Source of the DNA: Deinandra increscens subsp. villosa
Lineage: Eukaryota; Streptophyta; Magnoliopsida; Asterales; Asteraceae
Reading direction: 5' to 3'
Assembly (NCBI GenBank): GCA_039602395.1
Contig: JBCNJP010000006.1
Span: 17,100,952-17,164,951, forward strand
DNA length: 64,000 bases
Of the stretch, positions 23,548-35,443 are shown one piece after another. Within the stretch, counting starts at the first letter, position 1. The number at the start of each line of letters is the position of its first letter. The notes below the pieces were generated by a model that saw nothing but the letters and a program-made list of their open reading frames with translations, did not search any database and was not told where the DNA came from. The translations under genes were made by a program, and so were the position numbers.

Positions 23548-26134
23548 TGTGACACCCGAGAATTTCAAGGTTAACTTCCGTTAGACAAACCCGTTAGTTA
23601 CGTTATAAGTGTTAACTTAAGTAACTAATGCTTAACTAGGCCGAATACGTCCACGACCTTTGGTTGATCACCGAACCCGCCCATATGTGTTATGTGTTCA
23701 TCATTGATTGTTTTCATTGATTGTCTCTATGTGCAATATGATTTAAATGCATGACCTACTATTGTGAATAGCATGATTAATTGTAAATACTTGATTATGT
23801 GAAAATTGCCTAAATTTGGTAGTCAGCGAAACTACCGAGCGAAACTATAGATTCGCCCGGTAGCTGGCTAGACTGATCAATGTACCCGAGATTAGAGCCA
23901 GTTTCGCCAGCCAGCGAAACTGCCAGCGAAACTGCCAGCGAAACTAGCCTCTGATATAAATAAACTTAATAAACCCTAAGTAGCCTCATTTGCCTCATTT
24001 CACAATCAACACACACACACACTTCTCTGGAACCTGGTCAGCCGAGAATACCATCAAGAGACCAAGATCTTAGCCTCTAGACCATCATCTCATCTCCTTC
24101 ATCGATTCTAGAATCATCCGTGAGTCCCAAAAACTATGTTTTAAGCTTTTCTATATGTTTTCTTCTTAAAGCATGCCTAAACCTACATGAAATCACTTGA
24201 TCTCTTAATATGTTGCTTTAGGATGCTAGATCTACATTAAAGTCAGAAACTTTACGTGTAAAAACAAACCATGATGATGATTTATGCTAGAATAGGTCTT
24301 TTTAGGTTAAAATGTGCTTTTTGGTGATTTGATGACAAAATGCATGTTAAACGTGTTAAAGTTGCTTGATTTATGTTGGTAAATGCCTATGGATGCTAGA
24401 TAATGAATTGCATGTATGATCAGAAGCTGTTAGGTTGATTTTTAGGCAAATCCGTATGTTTTTCGCGACCAGCGAAACTGTGTGTTCTCTGGGCGAAACT
24501 AAGTAGCGAAATTATATCTCCTTCCAGCGACACTGACCAGCGAAACTATAGTGTCGCCGGGAACCTGACCAGACCAGCTCGAGCGAAACTATCGAGCGAA
24601 ATACCTGAACGAAAGTTCAAACCAGTTTCCCTGCGAAACTAGGCTAGCGAAACTGCGTCAGCAGTTTCGGGCGAAACTAGCCTAGCGAAACTGTGTTACC
24701 GGGCATTGCCTAGCGAAAGTGCTGCCCGTGCACCTAGCGAAACTGCCTAGCGAAACTATGCTAGCGAAACTAAGGCCTGACCTAAAAAAAACCAAACTTG
24801 TGAAATTTGCTTAAGAGTTGTGCCATGACTTACACGATTATGCCATGATGAAACATGTTCGATTTCTGATTTATATGAACCCTTATCTATGATCAACCAT
24901 TGGTGTCGTGTGTCGGTATGTCGAGTCATAGTTGCAACGTGCTATGTTATGGGCCATAGTGACGTTAAGTAAAGATTAGACACGAAACTAATACCTAAGA
25001 CCTAAACGTGTTCTAGGTCTTCGTTAAACAACAATATTCGGATTACTTGAAGAGTAGCTGTGCAACCAAAGGTGAGTGTCACTAACCCGCTTACCGTGAG
25101 TCCGATGGGCCACACAGAATAACTTAACGAAAACAATGCTGATAAACTCGAGAGTGCTAGGCACCTCACTGATAAACATGAGAACCCGGGATGCTTGGCA
25201 CCCACTTGATGAACTGAAGTGTTTTATGGGAACACTTGTGAACTCAGATCAAACTGCTTTTTGAAACAAAACTGAAAACATTTTAATATGGCTAGTGTAG
25301 GTTAAAGTCTAAACCATATGATATCACATGTTTTCTAAGGATGCCTTATAACTTAAAAGTCCTCAACTTAATTGTGCCATTAATTTGTGAAAGCGAGGGG
25401 ATGTTGGGTAGATCTACTGGAGTTTGACAAACTCCGCCCCGTGGCACGGGAAGTGCACGGAGGAACAATATCAGCCTATTTGACCGTGGTCCCGAGAGGA
25501 CACGGGGGAGGCAGAAACCGCGATGACTAGGTCCGCACTGTACGGGATGGCTCGGCCCCCACAAAATAAGTCAGCTTTGGTACAAACTTCCTTAGAGCAT
25601 GGAACAACGGATTAGCTACCCGCGATATCGGTTGAGTCCTTTAACTTTACGGAACTAGTACATACCCGATGACGTGGTCACGGACAAACCCTTTATAAAC
25701 TGAGAATTAAATACGAGCATTGTTTTTCACAAATGAATATTTTGTAAGTACATTTTGATACGAACTATGATTGTGTTACCGGGCCAATGCATGACAAGCC
25801 CACTGTGAACTCACCAACCGTTAGGTTGACACTTGCGTGGTTTAAACTTTTGCAGATCGCTAAGGAGTATCCGGAGCGGGTTGGCATGGCACGTGAAGAC
25901 CTTTATTTTAATTGAACTATTTGGGAATTTAAAACAAAGTTTATGTAAAGCACGTGGTTAGTGCTGAGACAAATATTACTTTTCCGCTGCGTATGTAATT
26001 GAAGACTTTGATTTATAACTTGTGTTTGAACTAACCCTGATTCGTTTAGTATTTGTAACTATGGTTGTGGATCCTGGTCTAGCCGCGCCCCTTAACGGTA
26101 TAAACTCCGTTAGTGGTATTTTGGGGGTGCGACA
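23548..26134 (+). mobile_element. 5' LTR of the young chromovirus
   Basis: This 2587 bp LTR runs from TGTGACACCC to GGGGGTGCGACA. It is preceded by target-site duplication AAGTA (23543-23547), which recurs at 34966-34970 after the 3' LTR. A TATA-like gatataaataaac lies near 23955. It differs from the 3' LTR, by eye, at two bases (24664 G/A and 25815 C/T) and by one 12 bp unit of the GCGAAACT array near 23910-23945. Such near-identity means a very recent insertion or recent conversion between the copies. Confidence 0.92.
23820..24775. repeat. GCGAAACT motif array in the LTR
   Basis: About 16 exact GCGAAACT copies fall in two clusters, 23820-23955 just before the TATA-like box and 24465-24775 downstream of it. 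One-base variants lie between them. One inverted pair, agtttcgc then gcgaaact near 23900, can form an 8 bp stem. The same array is in the 3' LTR at about 32663-33605. Confidence 0.85.
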
Positions 26135-26137
26135 GAT

Positions 26138-26151
26138 TGGTATCAGAGCCA
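26138..26151 (+). promoter_or_regulatory. Primer-binding site (tRNA-Met type)
   Basis: TGGTATCAGAGCCA begins 3 bp after the LTR end. This is the usual initiator-Met tRNA complement of plant LTR retrotransposons and marks the start of minus-strand synthesis. Confidence 0.93.
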
Positions 26152-26688
26152 TAGGTTGCAGAGAACTGGAATCATTTTTTTTGAAAACGATTTGGAAACT
26201 GCAACTTGAAAACCTTGGTTACAAAACAAACAAACAAATTCCCAAAGACAAAATTTTTACGTGCCAACCTGGGATACTCGCTCTGCTGTGTAAGTAAAAG
26301 CTTAGTACGTACAGATATATGTATATATATATATATAAGTATATATATAGACCGTGTCTAAGTAGTCTAACGGAAAGACCTTAGGAAATTTTCACACGAA
26401 ATACGAAATGCGACCGCAAATACGCACACTACTCTGGGGAAAGCGACAACGAAACGATGCTACACGCTACGTCCTGATTTCTACTACGACGACTACGCCG
26501 ACGGTGACTTTATGGGAAGCCGACCTTCGACGATAGCATTTACGACGTTCTTCGACGACGCCTCAATTTGCACGAAAATTTTTCTAGACTAATAGCGGGA
26601 TAACGGGAACTGGCTAATATACATATTATGGGATATGTATAAAAATATAACTGTGACTGAACACTGGCTACTTTAACTGTTCAGCAAG

Positions 26689-29600
26689 ATGTCTGGAAGA
26701 GGAAACGGAAGAGGCGGTATAAACATGACGCCTGCACAGCTGCAAGCAATGATTACTGAACATGTGCAAGCCGCGGTGGCAGCCGTCCAAGCTGCATATG
26801 CCGCACAGGGTAACTATTATGCCGGTTAAGGCACAAAGCAATTATATCATGACCTGTTTAATTTTAAACTCCGAACTATTTATGCATCAGGAAACCAACA
26901 CCACTGCACGTACAAGTCTTTCATGGACTGCAAGCCGATGACGTTTTCCGGCGAAGAAGGAGCTGTAGGACTCCTCCGATGGATTGAGAAGTCCGAGAAG
27001 GTCTTCTCCATGTGTAATTGCCCAGCTGAAAGCAAGGTGAAGTTTGCTACTGGTACCTTCGAAGGAGCCGCACTCTCCTGGTGGAACGCTGAAATTCAAA
27101 TGGTTGGGCTTGACGCGGCTGATAACATGCAGTGGGCAGCATTTAAGGAGCTGATCATGGAAGAATACTGTCCACGTGACCAAGTCAAGAAGCTTGAGGG
27201 TGAATTCCTGAATTTGAAGATGTCTGGGTCTGAAATCGAACAGTATACTGCTCGATATCATGAGTATGAGGTCCTATGTCCCACAATGGTCGACGCTGAG
27301 TTCAAACGCATTGAGCGTTACCTGGAAGGCCTCGCGCCTCAAATCAAAGGATTAGTGACTGCCAGCAACCCTGCTACCGTACAGCAAGCCATTCGTTTGG
27401 CTCACAAACTCACCGATCAAGAGGTCGAGAAAGGTGCGCTACCTGCGAAAGCCACCGAGAAGACTGCCTTGAGTGGCAAGAGGAAGGCTGATGATGAAGC
27501 TCCTGAAAACTCGATGAATGTTCAGAGTGTTGGAAACAGCACTGGGAGGTCCTATAACTCCCAAGGTCAAAGCAAGAGGTCCGGGAACAACAGTGGTAAC
27601 TACCGCCAGGGCGGAAATGGTCAGAGCAACTACAGGGGTAACCTGCCCTTGTGCAACAGGTGCGGAAAGCATCATGCTGGTAATTGTAGGAAGAATGTGA
27701 GCTGCGAAAGGTGTGGCAAGGGAGGCCACGAAGCTAAGGACTGTTGGGCAACTTTACCCGAGCAGCAAAACCGCCCCAGAAGGAACAACAACAACTATGG
27801 GAACAATCGGGGCAATGGGAACAATGGTCAGAACCGCAACAATGAAGCTCCCAGGGGTAACGGTAACGGGAATTGTTATGAATGTGGTGCTCCAGGCCAC
27901 ATTAAAAGAGACTGCCCTCAGCTAAGAAGGCAAGGTAATGGCAATCAGGGAAATAACGGTGGGAATGGAAACGGCGGAGGTAATGGTAATGGGAATGGCA
28001 ATGGTAATGGTGGAAACGGTAATGGTGGAAATGGTAGAGGTCGAGCTTTCGTCATGGGCCAGGGTGAAGCTCGCAATGACGCCAACGTGATCAATGGTAA
28101 ATTTATTTTGAACGGTTTCTTTGCTACTGTTTTATTTGATTCTGGTGCTGAGAAAAGTTTTATTTCCACTAAATTTGCTAGAATAATTAATGCTAAACCG
28201 ATTGCCCTAGACGCTAAATATGTGGTAGAACTAGCAAATGGTAAACTTCATGATACTACCCAGATAGTTAAGGATTGTAAGCTAGAACTAGCGGGCCATA
28301 CCCTAGGAATTGACCTTATGCCTTTCCCAATTGGTAGTTTCGACGTTATAGTAGGAATGGATTGGTTATCCGAGAATCGGGCTGAAATCTTATGTAAAGA
28401 AAAAGTGGTTCGTATCCCACTCGAAGACGGTAAAGTATTAACGGTCCAAGGTGAGAAAGGTGGAACAGTCACCGGCATTATTTCATTCCTTAAAGCTCAG
28501 AAATGCCTCCGTAAGGGTCACTTCGCGATTCTTGCAAACGTCACTGACACGACACATCCCGAGCGCAAAATTGATGATTACCCGATAGTTCGCGACTTTC
28601 AAGACGTATTTCCCGAAGATCTGCCTGGTTTGCCTCCGTTTCGACAAGTTGAGTTTGGGATTGATTTAGCTCCAGGTGCCGCTCCCATCGCACGCGCACC
28701 TTACCGATTGGCTGTAAGTGAACTCAACGAACTCTCCTCACAACTGCAAGAGCTACTCGACAAGGGGTTTATTCGTCCAAGTTCGTCTCCATGGGGAGCT
28801 CCGGTACTGTTTGTTAAGAAGAAGGATGGAACGTTCCGCATGTGCATTGACTACCGAGAGCTTAACAAAGTTACGATCAAGAATCGGTATCCACTTCCTC
28901 GAATCGACGATCTCTTCGATCAACTGCAAGGTTCAAGCTACTTTTCAAAGATTGATCTACGGTCTGGATATCACCAACTTCGTGTTCGTGAAGAGGATGT
29001 TCCTAAGACTGCTTTTAGAACTCGGTATGGACATTACGAGTTCCTGGTTATGCCGTTTGGGCTAACCAATGCACCTGCCGTATTTATGGATCTGATGAAT
29101 CGAGTGTGCAAGCCGTACCTCGATAAGTTTGTGATAGTCTTCATCGACGATATTTTGATCTACTCCAAGTCAAAAGAAGAACACGAGGAGCATCTGCGTC
29201 TTATTTTGGAATTGCTTCGCAAGGAACAGCTCTACGCCAAGTTTTCAAAATGCGACTTTTGGATCCGCGAAGTCCAGTTTCTTGGACACATTGTTAATGA
29301 GGAAGGAATTCATGTCGATCCAGCCAAAGTGGAAGCAATAAAGAACTGGTCTACCCCAAGAGCGCCAACAGAAATCCGACAATTTTTAGGACTTGCCGGG
29401 TATTATCGAAGGTTTATTAAAGGTTTCTCTCAATTGGCTCAACCCTTAACAGCCTTAACGCACAAAGGAGTGCAATACAGATGGGGAGAAAAAGAAGAGC
29501 GCGCGTTCCAAACGCTTAAAGATATGTTATGTTCGGCTCCAATTCTTGCGTTACCCGATGGAATAGACGACTTTGTGGTTTACTGCGATGCATCGATTCA

Positions 29601-31431
29601 AGGACTCGGTTGCGTGTTGATGCAACGAGACAAGGTAATTGCCTACGGGTCCAGGCAACTAAAGGATACAGAAAAGAATTATACAACGCATGATTTGGAA
29701 ATGGGAGCCGTTGTTCATGCACTTAAGATTTGGAGACATTACCTATATGGAACAAAGTGCACGATATTCACCGATCACAAAAGTCTACAGCACATCTTCG
29801 ATCAGAAAGACCTCAACATGCGACAACGACGGTGGGTCGAGTTACTAAATGATTATGATTTGGCCATTAAGTATCATCCTGGAAAAGCCAACGTTGTGGC
29901 TGATGCCCTAAGCAGAAAAGAGTACGAAAAGCCTCGTCGGGTACGAGCGCTTCAACTTACAATACATTCAGGATTACCGGATCGAATCCGTGACTGCCAA
30001 CGAGAAGCTTTGAAAGCAGAAAACTTCGCAGCTGAAGCACTGCGTGGTATAGATGGCCATTCTGAAGTTAAGTCCGATGGACTCACGTATTATAATGACA
30101 GAATCTGGGTTCCAATGTTTGGAAATCTCCGTGAGCTCGTGATGGACGAGGCTCACAAATCAAGATACTCGGTGCACCCTGGATCGGATAAAATGTATCA
30201 GGACTTGAAAAATCTTTATTGGTGGCCGAATATGAAAGCCGACATTGCTCGATATGTGGCTAAGTGTTTAACATGTTCAAGGGTCAAGATTGAATACCAA
30301 AAGCCTTCTGGTTTACTACAACAACCAAAGATCCCAGAATGGAAATGGGAGGACATCTCCATGGATTTTGTAACGGGATTACCTCATCGATCAAATCAAC
30401 CGGATGCGATTTGGGTTGTCATCGATCGGTTAACCAAATCTGCACATTTCATTCCGATGAAGGAAAGTGATAATATGGATAAATTGACAAAACTGTACAT
30501 CGACAAAATTGTGAAGCTTCACGGTGTGCCTAAGACTATCATATCTGATCGAGATCCTCGATTCACTTCCCGGTTATGGCAATCAATGCAGGAAGCATTG
30601 GGAACCCGACTAGACATGAGTACAGCTTATCACCCGCAGACTGACGGTCAGACGGAACGAACGATTCAAACCTTAGAAGATATGCTCCGAGCTTGCGTCC
30701 TTGACTTTGGAAAAGATTGGGAGACTCACCTTCCACTGGTGGAGTTCTCTTACAACAATAGTTATCATTCAAGTATAGGTGCTGCACCTTTTGAAGCACT
30801 TTACGGCAGAAAATGTAGATCGCCCGTGTGTTGGGCTGAAACAGGTGAGAAAGGGCTCACTGGACCGGAAGTTATCCATGATATGACCGAACAGATTATT
30901 CAAATTAGACAACGGTTAGCTGCAGCACGTGATCGACAAAAGAGTTACGCCGACAAACGCCGAAAACCTCTAAAGTTCGAGGTGGGTGACAAAGTATTGT
31001 TGAAGGTATCTCCTTGGAAGGGAGTGATACGCTTCGGGAAGCGTGGAAAGTTAAATCCTCGCTACATCGGTCCGTTTGAAATTATTGGGGAAGTAGGCCC
31101 GGTGGCCTATCGATTGCAACTCCCTGCTGAACTCGATGGAGTTCACAACGTGTTTCACGTTTCCAATCTAAAGAAATTTCTGGCTGAAGACATCGAAATA
31201 ATTCCCTTGGAGGAATTGGAAATTGACGAACATTTGAGATTTATTGAGCAACCAGTAGAAATCATGGGACGCGAGGAGAAAGCCCTCAAACGTAGCAAGA
31301 TTCCGATCGTCAAGGTGCGATGGAACTCAAGACGTGGACCTGAATATACTTGGGAACGTGAGGATCAGATGAAGAAAAAGTATCCTCACTTGTTCGAGCA
31401 AACATCCACGGAAACTCATGGTATGATTTAA
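26689..31431 (+). CDS. Chromovirus gag-pol polyprotein (Tekay-like), putative 81 bp intron
   Basis: This encodes the capsid and enzymes for one round of reverse transcription and chromatin-targeted integration. A main open frame of 1502 codons (26923-31431) has no internal stop. Counting from its first Met: gag at about 25-160; three zinc knuckles (CNRCGKHHAGNC, CERCGKGGHEAKDC, CYECGAPGHIKRDC); a Gly/Asn-rich linker; protease DSGAEKSFIS near 405; RT with RMCIDYRELNK near 638 and catalytic FIDDILIYS near 739; RNase H with YCDAS near 886; integrase D, D and E near 1146, 1207 and 1244; and a C-terminal chromodomain ending at PEYTWERED. The likely true start is MSGRGNGRGG at 26689, reached by splicing out 26810-26890. 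Without splicing, a stop follows at codon 47. Length and domain order are normal for the family, so it may be active. Confidence 0.9.
26810..26890 (+). other. Candidate 81 bp intron in gag
   Basis: The donor cagg/gtaact and acceptor atgcatcag/gaaacc fit the GT-AG rule. Splicing joins the 5' gag segment in frame (a GGA codon across the junction) to the HHCTYKSF segment upstream of the main frame's first Met. Unspliced RNA meets a TAA near 26827. Confidence 0.5.
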
Positions 31432-31440
31432 TTTTGGGGA

Positions 31441-31587
31441 CCAAAATTCCTTAACGGGAGGAGGATGTGACAACCCTAAAACTTTTTGCTTTCTTTCCCC
31501 AGCGACGATAGCAACGACGACAGCTGATGCTGCGAACGCTACGACACAAGAATAATTTTCGGGACGAAAATTCCAATTTCAGGGGAA
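31441..31587 (+). promoter_or_regulatory. 3' internal end with two PPT-like tracts
   Basis: The first tract, aacgggaggagga, ends at about 31465 and is followed by tgtgacaaccc. That is where the decayed relative also starts its LTR, but the sequence does not continue like this element's LTR. The second tract, aggggaa (31581-31587), follows the dyad attttcgggacgaaaat and abuts the duplicated 803 bp block. Which tract is the functional PPT cannot be settled from one copy. Confidence 0.5.
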
Positions 31588-32390
31588 TGAATCGCGAAAC
31601 GGATAGAAAAGGGGGGCGCCGCCGCCACTCCTGCGGCGGAACCCTAGCCGCAGCCATGACTGCCGTCGCTTTTGTCGTTGATCGAGACCATGAGTGAACT
31701 CGGGGACCTTGAGAGTGTGAACGGGAGAAGAATAGGAGAAGAAAGGAGACGGAATCGAGAGCCGCTGCCATAGAACCGCCGGAGCGCCGCCGTGGTTGGC
31801 CAGAGCCGGCTGCCGAAAAAGCGGGGAGAGCCTCACAGCTCTCTTCTCCTCTCTCGTTTCTCAAACACACACACATAAGTGTGTTTTGTGGCTGCCATTT
31901 ATATGAATGGGAAAGGGGTAAAACACCCTTTTTACATTTTAAGATATTTTGAGAAGTAAATTAAATTAACGGGTATTATACCGTGATTTCCGAACACGTT
32001 AAATACAGAACATTATGTAAATGGTTCACAATAAATCCCGACATTTCTGGAATATTATAAAAGCCTCGTAAATACTCTTGGAATGTTTAAAATGTCAAAT
32101 TTAATATGATCTGGTGAATATTTAGTAGAACACACGGTATAAGGCGCGTATCCGACGCGAATTTTGTTTATCTCTATTTTGTGAACCAAGCACATTTCCA
32201 CGACTGTAACTCTATGTCAATAGTCAGATTAATATTTATAATTTCACAGGGTCGGTAAAACCATCTTAAATAATTATATGAGTCTTTTTCGGATAATATC
32301 GCGTAAGAGTCCCATTCACTGATTTCACCGTTTCTTTTACCGATTCCTACGGTTATCCTTTCAAACAGTCAGATCATCAATGATCAAGTA
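31588..32390. repeat. 803 bp copy of outer LTR sequence (22745-23547)
   Basis: This block is identical by eye to 22745-23547, including the final AAGTA. It sits between the end of the chromovirus internal region and its 3' LTR, where no outer LTR sequence should be. Together with the LTR it forms a direct repeat of about 3.4 kb (22745-26134 and 31588-34965). Confidence 0.95.
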
Positions 32391-34965
32391 TGTGACACCC
32401 GAGAATTTCAAGGTTAACTTCCGTTAGACAAACCCGTTAGTTACGTTATAAGTGTTAACTTAAGTAACTAATGCTTAACTAGGCCGAATACGTCCACGAC
32501 CTTTGGTTGATCACCGAACCCGCCCATATGTGTTATGTGTTCATCATTGATTGTTTTCATTGATTGTCTCTATGTGCAATATGATTTAAATGCATGACCT
32601 ACTATTGTGAATAGCATGATTAATTGTAAATACTTGATTATGTGAAAATTGCCTAAATTTGGTAGTCAGCGAAACTACCGAGCGAAACTATAGATTCGCC
32701 CGGTAGCTGGCTAGACTGATCAATGTACCCGAGATTAGAGCCAGTTTCGCCAGCCAGCGAAACTGCCAGCGAAACTAGCCTCTGATATAAATAAACTTAA
32801 TAAACCCTAAGTAGCCTCATTTGCCTCATTTCACAATCAACACACACACACACTTCTCTGGAACCTGGTCAGCCGAGAATACCATCAAGAGACCAAGATC
32901 TTAGCCTCTAGACCATCATCTCATCTCCTTCATCGATTCTAGAATCATCCGTGAGTCCCAAAAACTATGTTTTAAGCTTTTCTATATGTTTTCTTCTTAA
33001 AGCATGCCTAAACCTACATGAAATCACTTGATCTCTTAATATGTTGCTTTAGGATGCTAGATCTACATTAAAGTCAGAAACTTTACGTGTAAAAACAAAC
33101 CATGATGATGATTTATGCTAGAATAGGTCTTTTTAGGTTAAAATGTGCTTTTTGGTGATTTGATGACAAAATGCATGTTAAACGTGTTAAAGTTGCTTGA
33201 TTTATGTTGGTAAATGCCTATGGATGCTAGATAATGAATTGCATGTATGATCAGAAGCTGTTAGGTTGATTTTTAGGCAAATCCGTATGTTTTTCGCGAC
33301 CAGCGAAACTGTGTGTTCTCTGGGCGAAACTAAGTAGCGAAATTATATCTCCTTCCAGCGACACTGACCAGCGAAACTATAGTGTCGCCGGGAACCTGAC
33401 CAGACCAGCTCGAGCGAAACTATCGAGCGAAATACCTGAACGAAAGTTCAAACCAGTTTCCCTGCGAAACTAGGCTAGCGAAACTGCGTCAGCAATTTCG
33501 GGCGAAACTAGCCTAGCGAAACTGTGTTACCGGGCATTGCCTAGCGAAAGTGCTGCCCGTGCACCTAGCGAAACTGCCTAGCGAAACTATGCTAGCGAAA
33601 CTAAGGCCTGACCTAAAAAAAACCAAACTTGTGAAATTTGCTTAAGAGTTGTGCCATGACTTACACGATTATGCCATGATGAAACATGTTCGATTTCTGA
33701 TTTATATGAACCCTTATCTATGATCAACCATTGGTGTCGTGTGTCGGTATGTCGAGTCATAGTTGCAACGTGCTATGTTATGGGCCATAGTGACGTTAAG
33801 TAAAGATTAGACACGAAACTAATACCTAAGACCTAAACGTGTTCTAGGTCTTCGTTAAACAACAATATTCGGATTACTTGAAGAGTAGCTGTGCAACCAA
33901 AGGTGAGTGTCACTAACCCGCTTACCGTGAGTCCGATGGGCCACACAGAATAACTTAACGAAAACAATGCTGATAAACTCGAGAGTGCTAGGCACCTCAC
34001 TGATAAACATGAGAACCCGGGATGCTTGGCACCCACTTGATGAACTGAAGTGTTTTATGGGAACACTTGTGAACTCAGATCAAACTGCTTTTTGAAACAA
34101 AACTGAAAACATTTTAATATGGCTAGTGTAGGTTAAAGTCTAAACCATATGATATCACATGTTTTCTAAGGATGCCTTATAACTTAAAAGTCCTCAACTT
34201 AATTGTGCCATTAATTTGTGAAAGCGAGGGGATGTTGGGTAGATCTACTGGAGTTTGACAAACTCCGCCCCGTGGCACGGGAAGTGCACGGAGGAACAAT
34301 ATCAGCCTATTTGACCGTGGTCCCGAGAGGACACGGGGGAGGCAGAAACCGCGATGACTAGGTCCGCACTGTACGGGATGGCTCGGCCCCCACAAAATAA
34401 GTCAGCTTTGGTACAAACTTCCTTAGAGCATGGAACAACGGATTAGCTACCCGCGATATCGGTTGAGTCCTTTAACTTTACGGAACTAGTACATACCCGA
34501 TGACGTGGTCACGGACAAACCCTTTATAAACTGAGAATTAAATACGAGCATTGTTTTTCACAAATGAATATTTTGTAAGTACATTTTGATACGAACTATG
34601 ATTGTGTTACCGGGCCAATGCATGACAAGCCCACTGTGAACTCACTAACCGTTAGGTTGACACTTGCGTGGTTTAAACTTTTGCAGATCGCTAAGGAGTA
34701 TCCGGAGCGGGTTGGCATGGCACGTGAAGACCTTTATTTTAATTGAACTATTTGGGAATTTAAAACAAAGTTTATGTAAAGCACGTGGTTAGTGCTGAGA
34801 CAAATATTACTTTTCCGCTGCGTATGTAATTGAAGACTTTGATTTATAACTTGTGTTTGAACTAACCCTGATTCGTTTAGTATTTGTAACTATGGTTGTG
34901 GATCCTGGTCTAGCCGCGCCCCTTAACGGTATAAACTCCGTTAGTGGTATTTTGGGGGTGCGACA
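32391..34965 (+). mobile_element. 3' LTR of the young chromovirus
   Basis: 2575 bp from TGTGACACCC to GGGGGTGCGACA, followed by the target-site duplication AAGTA at 34966-34970. It matches 23548-26134 except for two substitutions and one 12 bp array unit. Confidence 0.92.
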
Positions 34966-34970
34966 AAGTA

Positions 34971-35438
34971 TTTGGTAATACTAGATACCCTAATCTTGTT
35001 TCAGGGACCTCTTTGTCACTGCCGATGATGTACGCGCTTTAAGCGTTGTTTAGTGTTTCCATGCACACACTTCACTTGTAACCGTCTAAACAGACTATCT
35101 AACAATTATTAACATCCTTGTTAATATATCTATCGCTATAACTCATCGAATCAACATATTTATGCTAAAGTTTGGTTATCCGATATGTAAATCAATTAAA
35201 CAACGTAATTTCTTAGATTCATTCGAACTCAGTTTTTATTGATCTGTAACACCTTGGATTATGTAATAAATGATTAGAATACTTTTAACAACTCATCCGG
35301 ATATCAGGTATATGAATTGGGCCTTTGGTGGGCCTTACTTCCTTTATTGGGCCTATTGGGCCCAACTAGACTTACCAAGTCCAATTTATAAACGGAAAAA
35401 TTTCTCTCCAATTTTACCGTAATTAACAAGGTGTTACA
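34971..35438 (-). mobile_element. Outer solo LTR, right part (minus strand)
   Basis: On the minus strand this begins TGTAACACCTTG at 35438, and it is followed on the plus strand by CAGCA (35439-35443), matching the duplication at 20577-20581. It supplies the 5' 468 bp of the outer LTR, interrupted at AAGTA. Confidence 0.75.
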
Positions 35439-35443
35439 CAGCA

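Noticed and set aside
23820..24775. CRISPR-like array (regularly repeated GCGAAACT)
   Set aside because: Repeats are 8-12 bp with irregular spacing inside an LTR of a eukaryotic retrotransposon; there are no uniform spacers or cas genes.
25002..25205. Minus-strand frames at 25002-25205 and 25346-25564, repeated at 33833 and 34177
   Set aside because: They lie within the LTR pair of the chromovirus; they repeat because LTRs repeat, and show no domain.
22745..34965. A Gypsy element with 3.4 kb LTRs starting at TGAATCGCG
   Set aside because: The flanks (cctc and aagta) do not match, while AAGTA directly outside TGTGACACCC on the left and GCGACA on the right is a perfect TSD. So the 803 bp is a duplicated flank, not LTR.
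35245..35438. A 194 bp element with 12 bp inverted ends (tgtaacaccttg / caaggtgttaca)
   Set aside because: The right end is better explained as the 5' end of the outer solo LTR, whose CAGCA duplication matches 20577-20581. No duplication flanks the 194 bp unit (gatc against cagc).
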